Notes under the pieces: model-generated | What the model saw: only the letters and a program-made list of their open reading frames with translations | What the model was told of the DNA's origin: nothing | The model's database searches: none | Program-made: the position numbers and the translations under genes | DNA from: Paulinella micropora | Lineage: Eukaryota; Cercozoa; Imbricatea; Euglyphida | NCBI GenBank assembly: GCA_009731375.1 | Contig: BJOX01000020.1 | Coordinates: forward strand, 348,844-378,397 | Length of the DNA stretch: 29,554 nucleotides | Direction: 5' to 3' | In this document: piece by piece, positions 1 through 9,079 of the stretch | Layout of the letters: every line of letters begins with the position of its first letter | Position numbering within the stretch: position 1 is the stretch's first letter

Positions 1-97
1 CCAATCGGTGGAATAAAGGAAGTGACGGCATAGAACATTACTCTAGGAGCTTTATACCAATCAGCCCATGGAAAGGACCGATGGCCTATGTACTCCC

Positions 98-131
<34 letters not shown>

Positions 132-179
132 TAATAATAATAATAATAATGATAACATTTGAGGTATTGCTTTCAACAG
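1..179 (+). other. Presumed intron sequence upstream of first visible CBS-gene exon
   Basis: No open coding segment is visible. The stretch ends in a pyrimidine-containing acceptor (tttcaacag) directly before the first recognisable exon at 180, so I read it as the tail of an intron of the CBS-domain gene. It contains a (TAA)n microsatellite at 98-150. The 5' part of the gene lies outside the window. Confidence 0.6.
98..150. repeat. (TAA)n microsatellite
   Basis: About 17 TAA units with one interruption (TTAA) near 130. It lies inside the presumed intron preceding the exon at 180. Confidence 0.95.
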
Positions 180-3171
180 GTGGCCTCAGCTCTGCACGTG
201 ATGGACGAAAAGAAGGAGGAAGCCATCGCCCATGACGGCTTGTAAGTTCAGAATCACCTCAACAGAGCTGCCTTGTCAGTGTTTCTACTATCGCTCGTCT
301 CGTCCTTAGTTGGCCGTGCGTTGTTCCTTCATGATACATAGAACACCGTGTTGTACTTCGTCGATCACGTTTGTTACAGTTGGTTGCCCTTTTTCTCTTG
401 TGCAGCCTGACGACAGCCGTTTCTCATTCCTTCAAGGGCCAAGATCCTTCTTTAGCTTGTAAGTCGTTTGTTCGCGGTCTCAAACACAAGGACCATGGTC
501 TGTCTTGAACAGATCTGTCGCGTCGCAACCCTTTCAAGCCACTGAAGCCTGAGTCCACCCTTCTTGAGGTCCAGCAGCTTTCCAGATCCACCCCTGTTGT
601 TCTTGCCCCAGTATACTCAATCTACATCAGCCAAGAATTAATCTACATCAGCCCAGAATTAATGCCCTTTTTTCTTTCTTGTGTCTGTGTGTGTGTGTGT
701 GTGTGTGCAGGCAGCCGAGCTGTTACGGGGCAGGAATGTCCATCGCGGTCTTTAATCTTCGTCAATTACTTGATGTTCATGTGTGGTGTGTTTGCTGGAC
801 GCAAGTGCCCATTCTGGACAAGCAAGGTCGAGTGGCTAGCATCGTCTCGCAGTCCTCAATCATAGACTTCATTCTCAAGCACAAGGTTTTCAATCACCAT
901 CGTTTCCTCCACCAATAATAATTGCGGCGCAATACAGGCAGTTGCTACTGAAGAACTGAAGCAAACGGTACCAACGTTATCAGTATTGGATAGGAATATC
1001 CACATCTGCATTTGCACTATTCTGCACTGTTATGATACAGTTAAAGAAAGGAATATAAGTGTACTTTATCCATCTCAAAATCCTCGCTATGCCATGACAG
1101 TTAAGGGAGATTAACTTGGGCTTCAAGACAGTCAAAACTGTCAGAGCAGTCGATACAGGTCCACCACATTGCTGTTGCGCGCACCGAACAGTACAAATTT
1201 GATTGACGTGCAGCTCGAACGGCCTTCGCTCTTCTGGCTGAGGTATTGCAAGCTTGGGAAAGATGGTGCAGGGCGCTTCATGTTCTGTTTGTCCTTGTTG
1301 CAGACCAATTTGAGTGGGATCGGAGTGACGGACGAAGAAGGGACTTTGATCGGAAACACAAGCGCCAGAGACATCAAGGCAAGCGTTCCCGCTAGTTCTG
1401 CTCAACTTGATGTTTGTTGTTAACGTATTTTGTTAGTACTTTATCAAGAATGGCGGTGCTTCGCTGGACTCTCCGATCATGGACTACTTGGCCATGATCC
1501 GACAAAAGCCTTCCAAGACGGTTAGTCTGCCTGCAAGTTCTGTGCAAAGTCACCGTCAACCACGCCAAATATCCTTGCTCTACAGGATAAGTATCCAGTG
1601 TCTGCAGTGAAAGAAAGCACTACTTTAGGCCGTTTACTAGGTGACTCCTGTTCCTCCTCCTTTTTCTTCTCCTTCTTCTTCTTCTTCTTCTTCTTCTTCT
1701 TCTTCTTCTTCTTCTTCTTCTTCTTCTTTCTTCTTTCTTCTTCTTCCTTCTTCTTCTTCTTTCTTCTTCTTCCTTCTTCTTTCTTCTTTCTTCTTCTTTC
1801 TTCTTCTTCTTCTTCTTCTTCTTCTTCTCCTCCTCCTCCTCCTCCTCCTCCCTCCTTCCTTCCTTTTTTCCTTTTTTCCTTTTTTCCTTTTTTCCTTCTT
1901 TCCTTGTTTCTTTCCTTGTTTCTTTCTTTCTTTCTTTCTTTCTTTTCTTCTTTCTTTCTTCTTTCTTTCTTTTCTTCTTTCTTTCTTTTCTTCTTTCCTC
2001 GTTCTTCTTTCCTTCTTTCTTTCTTTCTTTCCTTCTTCTTTCCTTCTTTCCTTCTTCTTTCTTTCTTTCTTTCTTTTATTTCTTTATTTCTTTCTTTCTT
2101 TCTTTCCTTCTTCTTTCTTCTTCCTTCTTCCTCCTTCTTTCTTCTTTCTTCTTTCTTCTTCTTTCTTGTTTCTTCTTTCTTCTTTCTTCTTTTTCTTTCT
2201 TCTTTCTTCTTTCTTCTTCTTTCTTCCTTCTTCCTTCTTCTTTCTTCCTTCTTCCTTCTCCTTCTTCTTCCTTCTTCTTCTTCCTTCTTCCTTCTTCCTT
2301 CCTTCTTCCTTCCTTCTTCTTCCTTCTTCCTTCTTCCTTCCTCCTTCTCTCCTTCTTCTTCCTTCTTCCTTCTTTCTTCTTTCTTTTCTTCTTTCTTCTT
2401 TCTTCTTTCTTCTTCTTCTTCTTCTGGTTTTTTCTTCTTTCTTTCTTTCTTTCTTTCTTTTCTTTCTTTCTCTTTCTTTCTTTCTTTCTTTCTTTCCTTT
2501 CCTTTCCTTTCCTTTCCTTTCCTTCCTTCCTTCCTTCCTTCCTTCTTTCTTTCTTTCTTTCTTTCTTTCTTTCCTTCCTTCCTTGATGCCTTCCTTCTTT
2601 CCTTCTTTCTTTCTTCCTTCCTTTTTTCCTTCCTTCCTTTTTTCCTTTTTTCCTTCCTTCTTTCCTTCCTTCTTTCCTTCCTTCCTTCTTTTGTTCCTTC
2701 TTTTGTCCTTCTTTCGTCCTTCTTTCTTTTCTTTATTCTCGTTCTTCTTTCCTTCATTCCTTCTTTCCTTCCTTCTTTTGTTCCTTCTTTTGTCCTTCTT
2801 TCGTCCTTCTTTCTTTTCTTTATTCTCGTTCTTCTTTCCTTCATTCTTCTTTTTCTTTTTCTTCTTCTTCTTCTTCTTCTTCTTTTTCTTCCTCCTCCTC
2901 CTATTCTTCCTCCTCCTTTTTTTCTCGCCTTTTTTTCCGTCTTTCCCCCTCTCAGTCGCTGCGCACGATGGATTACTGACCCAACATGTTGCTTGCAGGA
3001 ATCATGGGGGCGACCAAGTATCACAGGTAATGATCCTCAAAGTACCAGGATGTTTCTTATCTTCCTTTTTTGGATAGGCTGTTCATTGAAAATTCAGAAG
3101 GCCAACCGATCGGAGTTGTTTCGGTGACTGATCTATTGGTCGATACTTCACCCCTTCATGTCGTGAAATGA
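180..3171 (+). CDS. CBS-domain protein, 3' part, 13 exons (5' partial)
   Basis: Exons I infer: 180-241, 406-458, 513-568, 711-747, 806-885, 938-967, 1101-1158, 1214-1242, 1304-1378, 1437-1520, 1586-1640, 2999-3026 and 3078-3171. They sum to 741 nt, giving 246 residues plus TGA with no internal stop. All introns are GT-AG except 1379-1436, which starts GC (AAG/GCAAGC, a known minor donor class). CBS motifs lie in order: NVHRVPILDKQGRVASIVSQ at about residues 64-83 (exons 4-5), NLSGIGVTDEEGTLIGNTSA at about 137-156 (exon 9), and KYHRLFIENSEGQPIGVVSV then TDLL near the C-terminus (exons 12-13). CBS pairs typically bind adenosyl ligands and regulate partner enzymes or channels. The arrangement recalls the AMPK gamma/SNF4 and Sds23-like families, with the first CBS motif lying upstream of the window. 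The gene is probably cytosolic, since no membrane segment is seen in this part. Splice sites are inferred from protein continuity, not from transcripts. Confidence 0.85.
681..708 (+). repeat. (GT)n tract abutting a 3' splice site
   Basis: About 14 GT dinucleotides with one interruption lie immediately before the acceptor gcag at 707-710 of intron 569-710. The usual polypyrimidine stretch is replaced by alternating TG. Confidence 0.9.
1641..2998 (+). repeat. 1.36-kb intron consisting of a polypyrimidine tract
   Basis: This intron separates exon 1586-1640 from exon 2999-3026; phase is kept because the split codon G/GA is restored. Positions 1651-2953 are almost entirely C and T on the plus strand, built from CTT, CTTT, CCTT and CTC units, with only scattered A or G. 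Reverse-strand and forward-strand translations give long Lys/Glu/Arg or Ser/Phe/Leu runs that are repeat artefacts. The 3' end holds a good branch-site candidate, tactgac at 2974-2980, about 18 nt before the acceptor AG. An 87-bp tandem duplication lies near 2684-2845. Confidence 0.85.
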
Positions 3172-3466
3172 TCTGTTCACATTCCTGTATAGGTCTACAT
3201 TCTCAAGGATGATGACCACACAGCATGAGGACTTCGCAGCAACAACAACAGCAACTGCTTACCCGCAAGCAAGGAGGCTGATGTTGAGGTGACAAGGAGG
3301 TTGATGGTGACAAACTTGCTGCAGGAAGCTTTTCCTTTACGTTTCCAAACTAGTTGGACAAAAGTAACCAGAATTTTCAGTATAGCAATGTGTTACTCAC
3401 GATAGCTAGAGCCAGTGATGTGCATGTATATTTGAGTTATATAGACACCGTGAAGCATTTTTATCT

Positions 3467-3506
3467 TGTGTGTGAGAGGGTGTGTGTATATGTGTGTGTG
3501 TGTGTT
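3467..3506. repeat. GT-rich microsatellite
   Basis: Interrupted (GT)n with short GAGAGG and TATA interruptions in the 3' flank of the CBS gene. Confidence 0.85.
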
Positions 3507-3674
3507 ACCGACCTCTTGTTCATTAATGAAGACTGCCCGGACACTTTGAGGTTGTTTGTAATGGATGTCTGATTATGTCGGCGAAACCGTCTGCTTCAAT
3601 CTCAATCATTTGAACTGATACAGTTCAGATGTGGTCTATTGTATTACTAGATGATTTCAGATACTTTACCGTCA

Positions 3675-3679
3675 GTCAG
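3675..3679. repeat. Target-site duplication GTCAG (left)
   Basis: Matches GTCAG at 14947-14951 exactly. A 5-bp duplication is the usual size for copia integrase. Confidence 0.9.
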
Positions 3680-3877
3680 TGTTAGACTACTGTTATTAAT
3701 AAAGCAATCTATGATAGCTACTACACTCTCAACACACTACAACAACTTTAATGAGAAAAGGCGCCAACAGACGCGCCACGTAACTTGACTGGCCGGATCA
3801 TAAGTAATGGCTCTAACGACACCGTTACTCCGATACGGCCGGTCCATATTAATAACTATTAATTATTAGTTCCAACA
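3680..3877 (-). repeat. Copia LTR (3' LTR in element orientation)
   Basis: Direct repeat of 14751-14946. The pair differ by about four substitutions and two small indels, so they are roughly 97% identical by eye, which suggests a fairly recent insertion. Contains AATAAA on the plus strand and a GGCGC/GCGCC inverted pair near 3760-3778. On the minus strand it starts TGTTGGAACT. Confidence 0.95.
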
Positions 3878-3887
3878 CTCCCCCTGG
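3878..3887 (-). promoter_or_regulatory. Polypurine tract of copia element
   Basis: The minus strand reads CCAGGGGGAG immediately before the 3' LTR start TGTTGG. This is the expected site and composition for the plus-strand DNA primer. Confidence 0.85.
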
Positions 3888-4306
3888 AACAAAGTATTAA
3901 TAAATTATATTAAGTTACGTCTCCTACTACTATTTTGTGAAACATTAGAAAACACAAACTCAAAACATATTCTCTTACCCTCACTCTCTCCGAGAAGTAA
4001 TGTTGGGTTGGCTACGTATATTCGGGCCTACCCAACGAGACGAGGATCAACTCCCTACTCTCCCTATCTCGCAAATGAGTAAGACCACATACATGTGTAT
4101 CATATAAGAATACAGAGATATGATAATAACTTCAAAAGAAGTAATACCATAACAGTGTTGACTCCCAGTAGATATATGAAAATATATATGTGTATATATG
4201 ATATATATTCACATATGATCATAATATGAAAACTAAAATTTGGAAGCGCTTCGGGGCAGTAAGGGGATATGTCACCTAAAAATAACACTTGAAAACTTGG
4301 TAATAT
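3888..4306. other. Copia 3' spacer, no gene recognised
   Basis: AT-rich sequence between the polypurine tract and the MITE-like insert. Short open frames exist but show no family motif. A run of ATATAT occurs near 4172-4212. Confidence 0.5.
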
Positions 4307-4582
4307 ATTGCTGTTGACATTCAAGACAACAACAAAAATTAGTTTTTCATTTTTGTGTCAGATTTTCATTTTTGTGACAGTTTTTCATTTTTGTGACAAA
4401 AATTCAAATTTTCAAATTTAACGGTAACATTTCGCGAAAATTTACGATATTTTGCGGACGAATATAGCAGTTAATTTGAAAAATTCAAATTTTCACCCAA
4501 AATCAAAATTCCAACCAAAACTGAAATTCCAACCAAAACAGAAAAATCAATTTTTTTTGTTGTCTTGAATGTCAACAGCAAT
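4307..4582. mobile_element. MITE-like element with 34-bp terminal inverted repeats
   Basis: The ends 4307-4340 and 4549-4582 are inverted copies matching at 33 of 34 positions (outer sequence ATTGCTGTTGACATTCAAGA). The 5 bp outside each end are identical: AATAT at 4302-4306 and 4583-4587. The 276-bp length, AT-rich interior and absence of a coding frame fit a miniature inverted-repeat transposable element. The interior holds three 19-bp tandem units (4341-4397) and two 18-bp units (4506-4541). No superfamily is assigned. The element sits inside the copia 3' spacer, so it is younger than, or was carried by, that element. Confidence 0.8.
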
Positions 4583-4587
4583 AATAT

Positions 4588-5745
4588 GTGGGGACAAAGA
4601 CACAATATCTGTAATTACTGGCGTGTCTGGTACATCCGACTGGTCTGACGTACATCATGTAATGCCCCCAACGATAGCTCGTAAAAAGTCGGTAATACAA
4701 CCAAACACAGTCCTCAAAAGATGAGAATGATGTCTCGTTATATTAGCTCAGTGAAGCCAAAAAGGAAAACGGCAACAGACCAGGAATAAAATTGCATCAG
4801 GTCCAATCCGGACAAATAATACTGAAAAACAAGCTGGTGCACCTGTCAGCAGGAAAAGGTACTTTTTACCTGCTATCCGGGGGGTGCCTACAGTACCCCC
4901 TCCCGATTTTATGACGGAAATAGCATTTTCGTCGTACATCTTCTGATTTCTTTCTGCAAATAGTATGCGCTATGGAGTCATGCCACACAGCGCATCGACC
5001 CACGGATAGACGCTAACTTTCAAAAGACGATAAATATATCCTCATACTGCACGTCAAAGCGGGTTCTCCAGCCATTCTTGTAGATTTTTAAACTCCTTCC
5101 CCTCAATCTCTTTTTTTTTTTCGGCAGTATGTCAAGAACAAACGTACTATTAATAAAAAAATACAAGCAACGTGGTGCTGTAGTACGATTCCCCCTTTGA
5201 TCTCCTTCTTCTTCTTATTATCATTATTATTATCATTATTATTATTATTATTATTCACAGGGAGATCGTAAGTACATTGTCTTTTTTAATGACATACCCT
5301 TGTATAAGGCGGATATCCTATGATATAGTATTAGGGGGCCAGTCCTAATAGCTATATCCGAAGTCGAGGTGTATGTACCCGACCCTGCGATATACCGACA
5401 CAAGTAGAGATTGACCGTGCTCAGGTACGACAGTATATAATCTATCGTAAAAAATAATTTAATGAAAGTTTCAGAGAACATTTCATTTTCGAGAACATCA
5501 TCCCAGGACTTGGAAAGGGTCATACCCGGGAACACCATCGCTCAATACACTAGCGATCCCCGTATACGGTGTAGTATCATCGTCGATCGACCTTTCGCAC
5601 TCGTATGTTGCGATCGAATGCCAAGTTATATCACTGAGTCTTTTTAATATTCATATTGATAACTGATGATGCATGATCAAATCATGATACGCCGTGGGCA
5701 ATCAATCAGTTTATTTGAGACGCATAAAGAAAAATAGTTTCTTTG
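4588..5745. other. Copia 3' spacer, no gene recognised
   Basis: No convincing coding region. Two short frames (63 and 95 codons on the minus strand) lack recognisable motifs. Features seen are a GGGGGT/ACCCCC hairpin at 4880-4900 and a CTT then ATT microsatellite at 5203-5256. Part of this stretch may belong to the gypsy fragment that ends at 5746, but no boundary could be fixed. Confidence 0.5.
5203..5256. repeat. CTT / ATT microsatellite
   Basis: Short (CTT)n followed by interrupted (ATT)n with ATC variants, inside the copia 3' spacer. Confidence 0.9.
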
Positions 5746-6780
5746 TCACTGCCTTCGTCGTCTGGCGCGGATTTCTTTGCCTGGTGGAGGACCACCAACA
5801 AAAGTCAGATCGAACTTTGACTGTTCGAGAATGTCCCAGATCTTATTAGGGATTCCGCCCAACGATAATTCAAAAGGGATATCAATCACTCCTCTTGGCA
5901 GTGTCTGAATGGTCCACGCAGTGTAATCCTTGTCTCTGGGAGTAGTTGTATCATCCCATGTCTCGAGACTTTTTGCGTCTTTATATACTGGCAGATAATG
6001 TCTTGCCTTTGGATCCTCAACCGGGTCCATACTTCTCCAAAACTGGAGTATCGGTTGTACTATTTTTGCGGCTGATGATATTTTGAGTGTCCGTGTGACA
6101 CGCATCTGTCGTGGGACCGCCACGACCCGCATCAAGTATAAGTCTGAGAGAGTGTCATCAGCGACATGTTGTTCCGCTGGTCTCATCAGATAGAAAACAT
6201 TTTTCACCCATGCGATGGTTGCTATCGCATCGCCTTCCTTCCATCGCTCATGGACAATCTCAACGTTGCCCGCGTTTGGGTCAGTGTCCGTCCCCTCCTC
6301 CTCCTGGTGGACGTCCTTTGATCTCATCGACCTCATCGCCTTCCTCGGTTGGTCGTTGATAAGATCATTCCGCGCTCTCCTTAGCTGCGCCTCTGTGATC
6401 TTCTCCTTCTTTCCGCTATGCTCTCGCGGAGACTTGGACTGAGTCCCCACCGCGCTTATGCGGTCAGTCTTCTCCTTGCTGTCCACCTCACTCTCCTCCT
6501 TCTCAGCTATCGGTGCCCGATAAGCATCGTCTTGGTCTATGCCAGCCTCCTTGTGGATGGGCGGCACCTCTTTGAAATCATCCTTCATCCGTTTTAACGC
6601 CTCCTCAACGGATTCATCTTCCAGTAAGAAGGGATTATACTTAATCAGCCTTCTTACATTCACAATTTGCACCTTCCCTCTACCCCTGATCTTGTAGTTC
6701 AGAGGTCCCGTCTGTTCCATAATCTGATAAGGTCCTTTCCAGTGAGTGAACAGCTTCGCGCTCAGGTCACCTATATCACT
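5746..6780 (-). CDS. Ty3/gypsy integrase C-terminus plus conserved extension (nested fragment)
   Basis: An uninterrupted 324-codon frame runs from ATG at 6720 to a stop at 5746, and homology continues upstream to about 6780 before in-frame stops. The first part (including KLFTHWKGPYQI, then PLNYKIRGRGKVQIVNVRRL) is the small C-terminal barrel of gypsy integrases, matching 27060-27235 of the larger gypsy element. It is followed by an acidic/basic low-complexity linker and a conserved block: FYLMRP, PILQFWRSMDP, HYLPVYKDA, IDIPFELSLGGIPNKIWDIL and GGPPPGK, ending in an Arg-rich tail. RT and the integrase core are absent, so this is a 5'-truncated gypsy remnant nested in copia, or a captured 3' gene. 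The extension's function is unknown. That the frame is intact while all neighbours are broken is notable. Confidence 0.75.
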   Translation of the reverse strand, partial: SDIGDLSAKLFTHWKGPYQIMEQTGPLNYKIRGRGKVQIVNVRRLIKYNPFLLEDESVEEALKRMKDDFKEVPPIHKEAGIDQDDAYRAPIAEKEESEVDSKEKTDRISAVGTQSKSPREHSGKKEKITEAQLRRARNDLINDQPRKAMRSMRSKDVHQEEEGTDTDPNAGNVEIVHERWKEGDAIATIAWVKNVFYLMRPAEQHVADDTLSDLYLMRVVAVPRQMRVTRTLKISSAAKIVQPILQFWRSMDPVEDPKARHYLPVYKDAKSLETWDDTTTPRDKDYTAWTIQTLPRGVIDIPFELSLGGIPNKIWDILEQSKFDLTFVGGPPPGKEIRARRRRQ

Positions 6781-6895
6781 CCCTCAATGTACATTATGCG
6801 AGAAATATAATATACGAGAATTGATACGATCCGCTTCCGATAATATAATTATAAACGATCATAGCGTGAATATTCATGCGGGAAATACCCGGTAC
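6781..6895. other. Junction between copia pol end and nested gypsy fragment
   Basis: About 115 bp of AT-rich sequence with no coding signal separate the copia pol stop (6896) from the gypsy-like frame. One boundary of the nested fragment should lie here; no target duplication was recognised. Confidence 0.4.
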
Positions 6896-7756
6896 TTACA
6901 ACGCGATTTTAACACCAAACTTTGCAAGAAATTCTTTCACCAACTTCACCGAGATTTGGTCAGCCAGATAATTGAATTTTTCGTACGTGAATTTATTTTG
7001 GTAAATAAATTCGCGATGTTTTCCTCCGTCGGTACCCGGAACAACTTGACAACTCCCTTCTTAACCAACTTCTCGAGCAGGTGATACCTGACATCGATAT
7101 GTTTGGTTCTTGACTCCCCTAACCCCCTCTCTGAGAGGATGATGGTCCCCTCATTGTCTTCGAACAAGGGGGTGAAACCTCTTATGGGCAAACCGATGTC
7201 ACGGAGGGACTGTCTCAATGCAAGCAACTCCCTTACTGCTTCGTTAGCTGATGCGGTCTCCGATTCAAGGGTGGATTGGGCTATGACAGTCTGAAGCTTA
7301 GAAAACCAAGCTACCGGTGCCCCGTTGAAGAGAAAGATATGCCCGGAACGGGATTTCCTCGTAACCCTTTCTCCAGCAAAGTCTGAGTCGACGTATCCTC
7401 AGGGGATGCTCGTTTATGAACTTTTCGACATCGGCGATAACGGGACGCTGAATGCATTGACTTCTGTGGCTTCACACGAGTAAAGCTCAAGTGCCCTTTC
7501 GGCGGCCGATGGTCCCTCTGCCGGTTTCCATTATTTAGGGGGCTTGGGACCAAGAACCCTTCGGTCAACATCTTGACCAACCTCCTATCACCCCGTTTGA
7601 AATATAGGCTCTAGGGGTCAGCAACCATAGAAACATACGGTGAACCATGGCATAAGATATTTCATGAGATGGGACTTGTTGTTTCGCAGCTATACTCAAA
7701 GGACAGATCAAGAGAGGGCGAGTGTGAACAGCAAGAAAGATAAGCATGCCGATCAA
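6896..7756 (-). pseudogene. Copia RT thumb / RNase H region (frameshifted)
   Basis: Minus-strand segments in several frames cover the end of copia Pol. Positions 7565-7756 contain an IGMLIFLAVHTRP block, equivalent to the region after RT in copia Pol. Positions 6946-7300 contain STLESETASANEAV, the EDNEG catalytic Asp motif (Asp codon 7156-7158) and SRTKHIDVRYH, the hallmark of copia RNase H. A further frameshift near 7000 moves the last roughly 35 codons to a frame ending at TAA 6896-6898. The role in an active element is to degrade the RNA strand of the RNA-DNA hybrid. The stretch between 7300 and 7565 also changes frame, so this copy cannot make a full RNase H. Confidence 0.8.
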
Positions 7757-8112
7757 ACATCTAAGATGATCATATACTTGAGCAGGCGGTGACCAATTTT
7801 CAGGGGGGGAAGGTTTTCTGAGGTGAAGGGAGTTTTAGCAGGCACCTCCTTCATATAATCTAACTCATCTAAAATGAGAAGCTCATATTTTCGTTGATGC
7901 AGTAAAATCCCTTTTTCAGATTGGACAATCTGGATGTTTTTGAATTCCGTGGCCTTCCCTAAGTTTTTGCACCTGAAACCATGCTTCTTCATGCTCTCTA
8001 CAAGACTTATGTGTTTGGCTTCATCAGCAGCATGCAGTCCATCATCTACGTGGAAAGAGAGAAGCTGAGTACTTATGGGGTCCTTGGCATGTTTGATAAA
8101 AGATTCTTTGCC
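7753..8112 (-). pseudogene. Copia reverse transcriptase, catalytic C-terminal part
   Basis: The minus-strand frame contains HVDD at 8041-8052, in the place of the copia YVDD active-site motif. It is followed by GLHAADEAKH and KKHGFRCKNLGKATEFKNI, which match the helix and LG block that follow YVDD in copia RTs. It is out of frame with the N-terminal RT segment (8165-9066). The Tyr-to-His change at the motif's first position is unusual; the two Asp residues are kept. The segment is broken from its neighbours by frameshifts at both ends. Confidence 0.8.
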
Positions 8113-8164
8113 CGGTCAAGGGAGAAAGTAATAAAAGCTTGCTTTCCGACTAACTCCCTCAGCA

Positions 8165-9066
8165 TTAAATCATACCACAATCTCCCCGCCTCAGGATGAC
8201 CATAAAGGGCCATCCGGAGGAGCCAAACAAAACCGTCTCTCTCAAAACCGGGGGGGGGGGGTTGACATAGATGTCATAAGGCATTTTGGCATGTAAGTAG
8301 GCAGTGGTGAAGTCAATTAGCCACAAGTCTGTTCCGAAGCAGGCAGCATAAGCAATGATAAGAAGGATAGTGCGATGATGAGCGGTGGGTGAGTATGTGC
8401 GTTTGGGATCATATTGCAAGCCCGCTTTCAGGAGATCCCCCCTAAGGGTGATTCTAGCTTTATGATATTCATCGCTCGTTCCTTGTTGCTTAACAGTGTC
8501 TATCCATTTTAGAGGGATAATCGGAGTGCCTGACCTTCTCGCCTCGCTCTCTTCTCTCCATTCAAATGCTTTGAGCTCCTCTTGCTGTCTGGCTTCTGTC
8601 TCTCGCGCTTTCGGCTTTTGCACGACGGAAAATTCCGGATTTTGCTCGGTGACCAGACAATAATTGATTCTCTCTTCTTTCGCACAGACTGAGATATGTT
8701 TATTTCTGGTTCTCCCGGGGACTACGTTCTCCTGAGAAATGTTTCCTTGCTCATGAGATCTCCATCCCGGGGGATGTGTGTCCTTTTCCGCAGCTATCCT
8801 AACTCTCTCCCCCTCGGCATGGCCGAATTCACTGGTTACATTGGGGTTGTGGCGTGCCGCTTCAATAATAGCCTGCAGTACAAGAGAAGGAGGGGCTGCT
8901 TCCCCTGAAATCTCGTACTTCATGATCTCAGAATCTATTATTTTCTCCGTAACGCCATCATCAAACTTAACGTTGTGGGCTGGGAATCGTTTCTTTCTTC
9001 TGACAACCGGGGCAGTCGGGTCAAGAGTAACTCCCTTCCGTAAAATGGAATCCCACTTATCTCCAT
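8165..9066 (-). pseudogene. Copia reverse transcriptase, N-terminal part
   Basis: The minus-strand frame is open from about 9066 to 8165. Residues typical of copia RT fingers and palm are seen: KARITLRGDL, then DFTTAYLHAKMPYDIYVNPP with the first catalytic Asp at 8312-8314. The frame is lost at a 12-G run (8250-8261). After a one-base shift the sequence again reads as RT, with VWLLRMALYGHPEAGRLWYD corresponding to the copia LYGL-x-QA block. The upstream part is a charged linker between integrase and RT. A homopolymer frameshift may be a real mutation or a base-calling error. Confidence 0.82.
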
Positions 9067-9079
9067 AAGTGGATTTAGC

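Larger units (their letters stand above)
3172..3679 (+). other. 3' flank / presumed 3' UTR of CBS gene
   Basis: No gene is recognised. It holds a CAA-rich stretch near 3238-3258, imprecise repeats around 3290-3315, and a GT-rich run at 3467-3506. No AATAAA is seen before the LTR, but the LTR itself supplies AATAAA on the plus strand at 3698-3703. Confidence 0.5.

Noticed and set aside
662-918. Plus-strand frames starting in the GT repeat
   Set aside because: They read through splice sites; the CBS homology continues only if the introns at 569-710 and 748-805 are removed.
980-1405. 141-codon minus-strand frame
   Set aside because: It lies antisense to well-supported CBS-gene exons and has no motif.
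1522-3024. 500-codon minus-strand frame rich in Lys, Glu and Arg
   Set aside because: It is a translation of the pyrimidine microsatellite inside an intron; the overlapping plus-strand frames (Ser/Phe/Leu) have the same cause.
4748-4939. 63-codon minus-strand frame in the copia spacer
   Set aside because: No motif; it overlaps the GGGGGT hairpin and has no homology I recognise.
5251-5538. 95-codon minus-strand frame in the copia 3' spacer
   Set aside because: No motif or supporting context; length is compatible with chance in AT-rich DNA.
7311-7580. 89-codon minus-strand frame
   Set aside because: It is not the frame carrying copia homology on either side, so it is probably a shifted shadow of the pol region.
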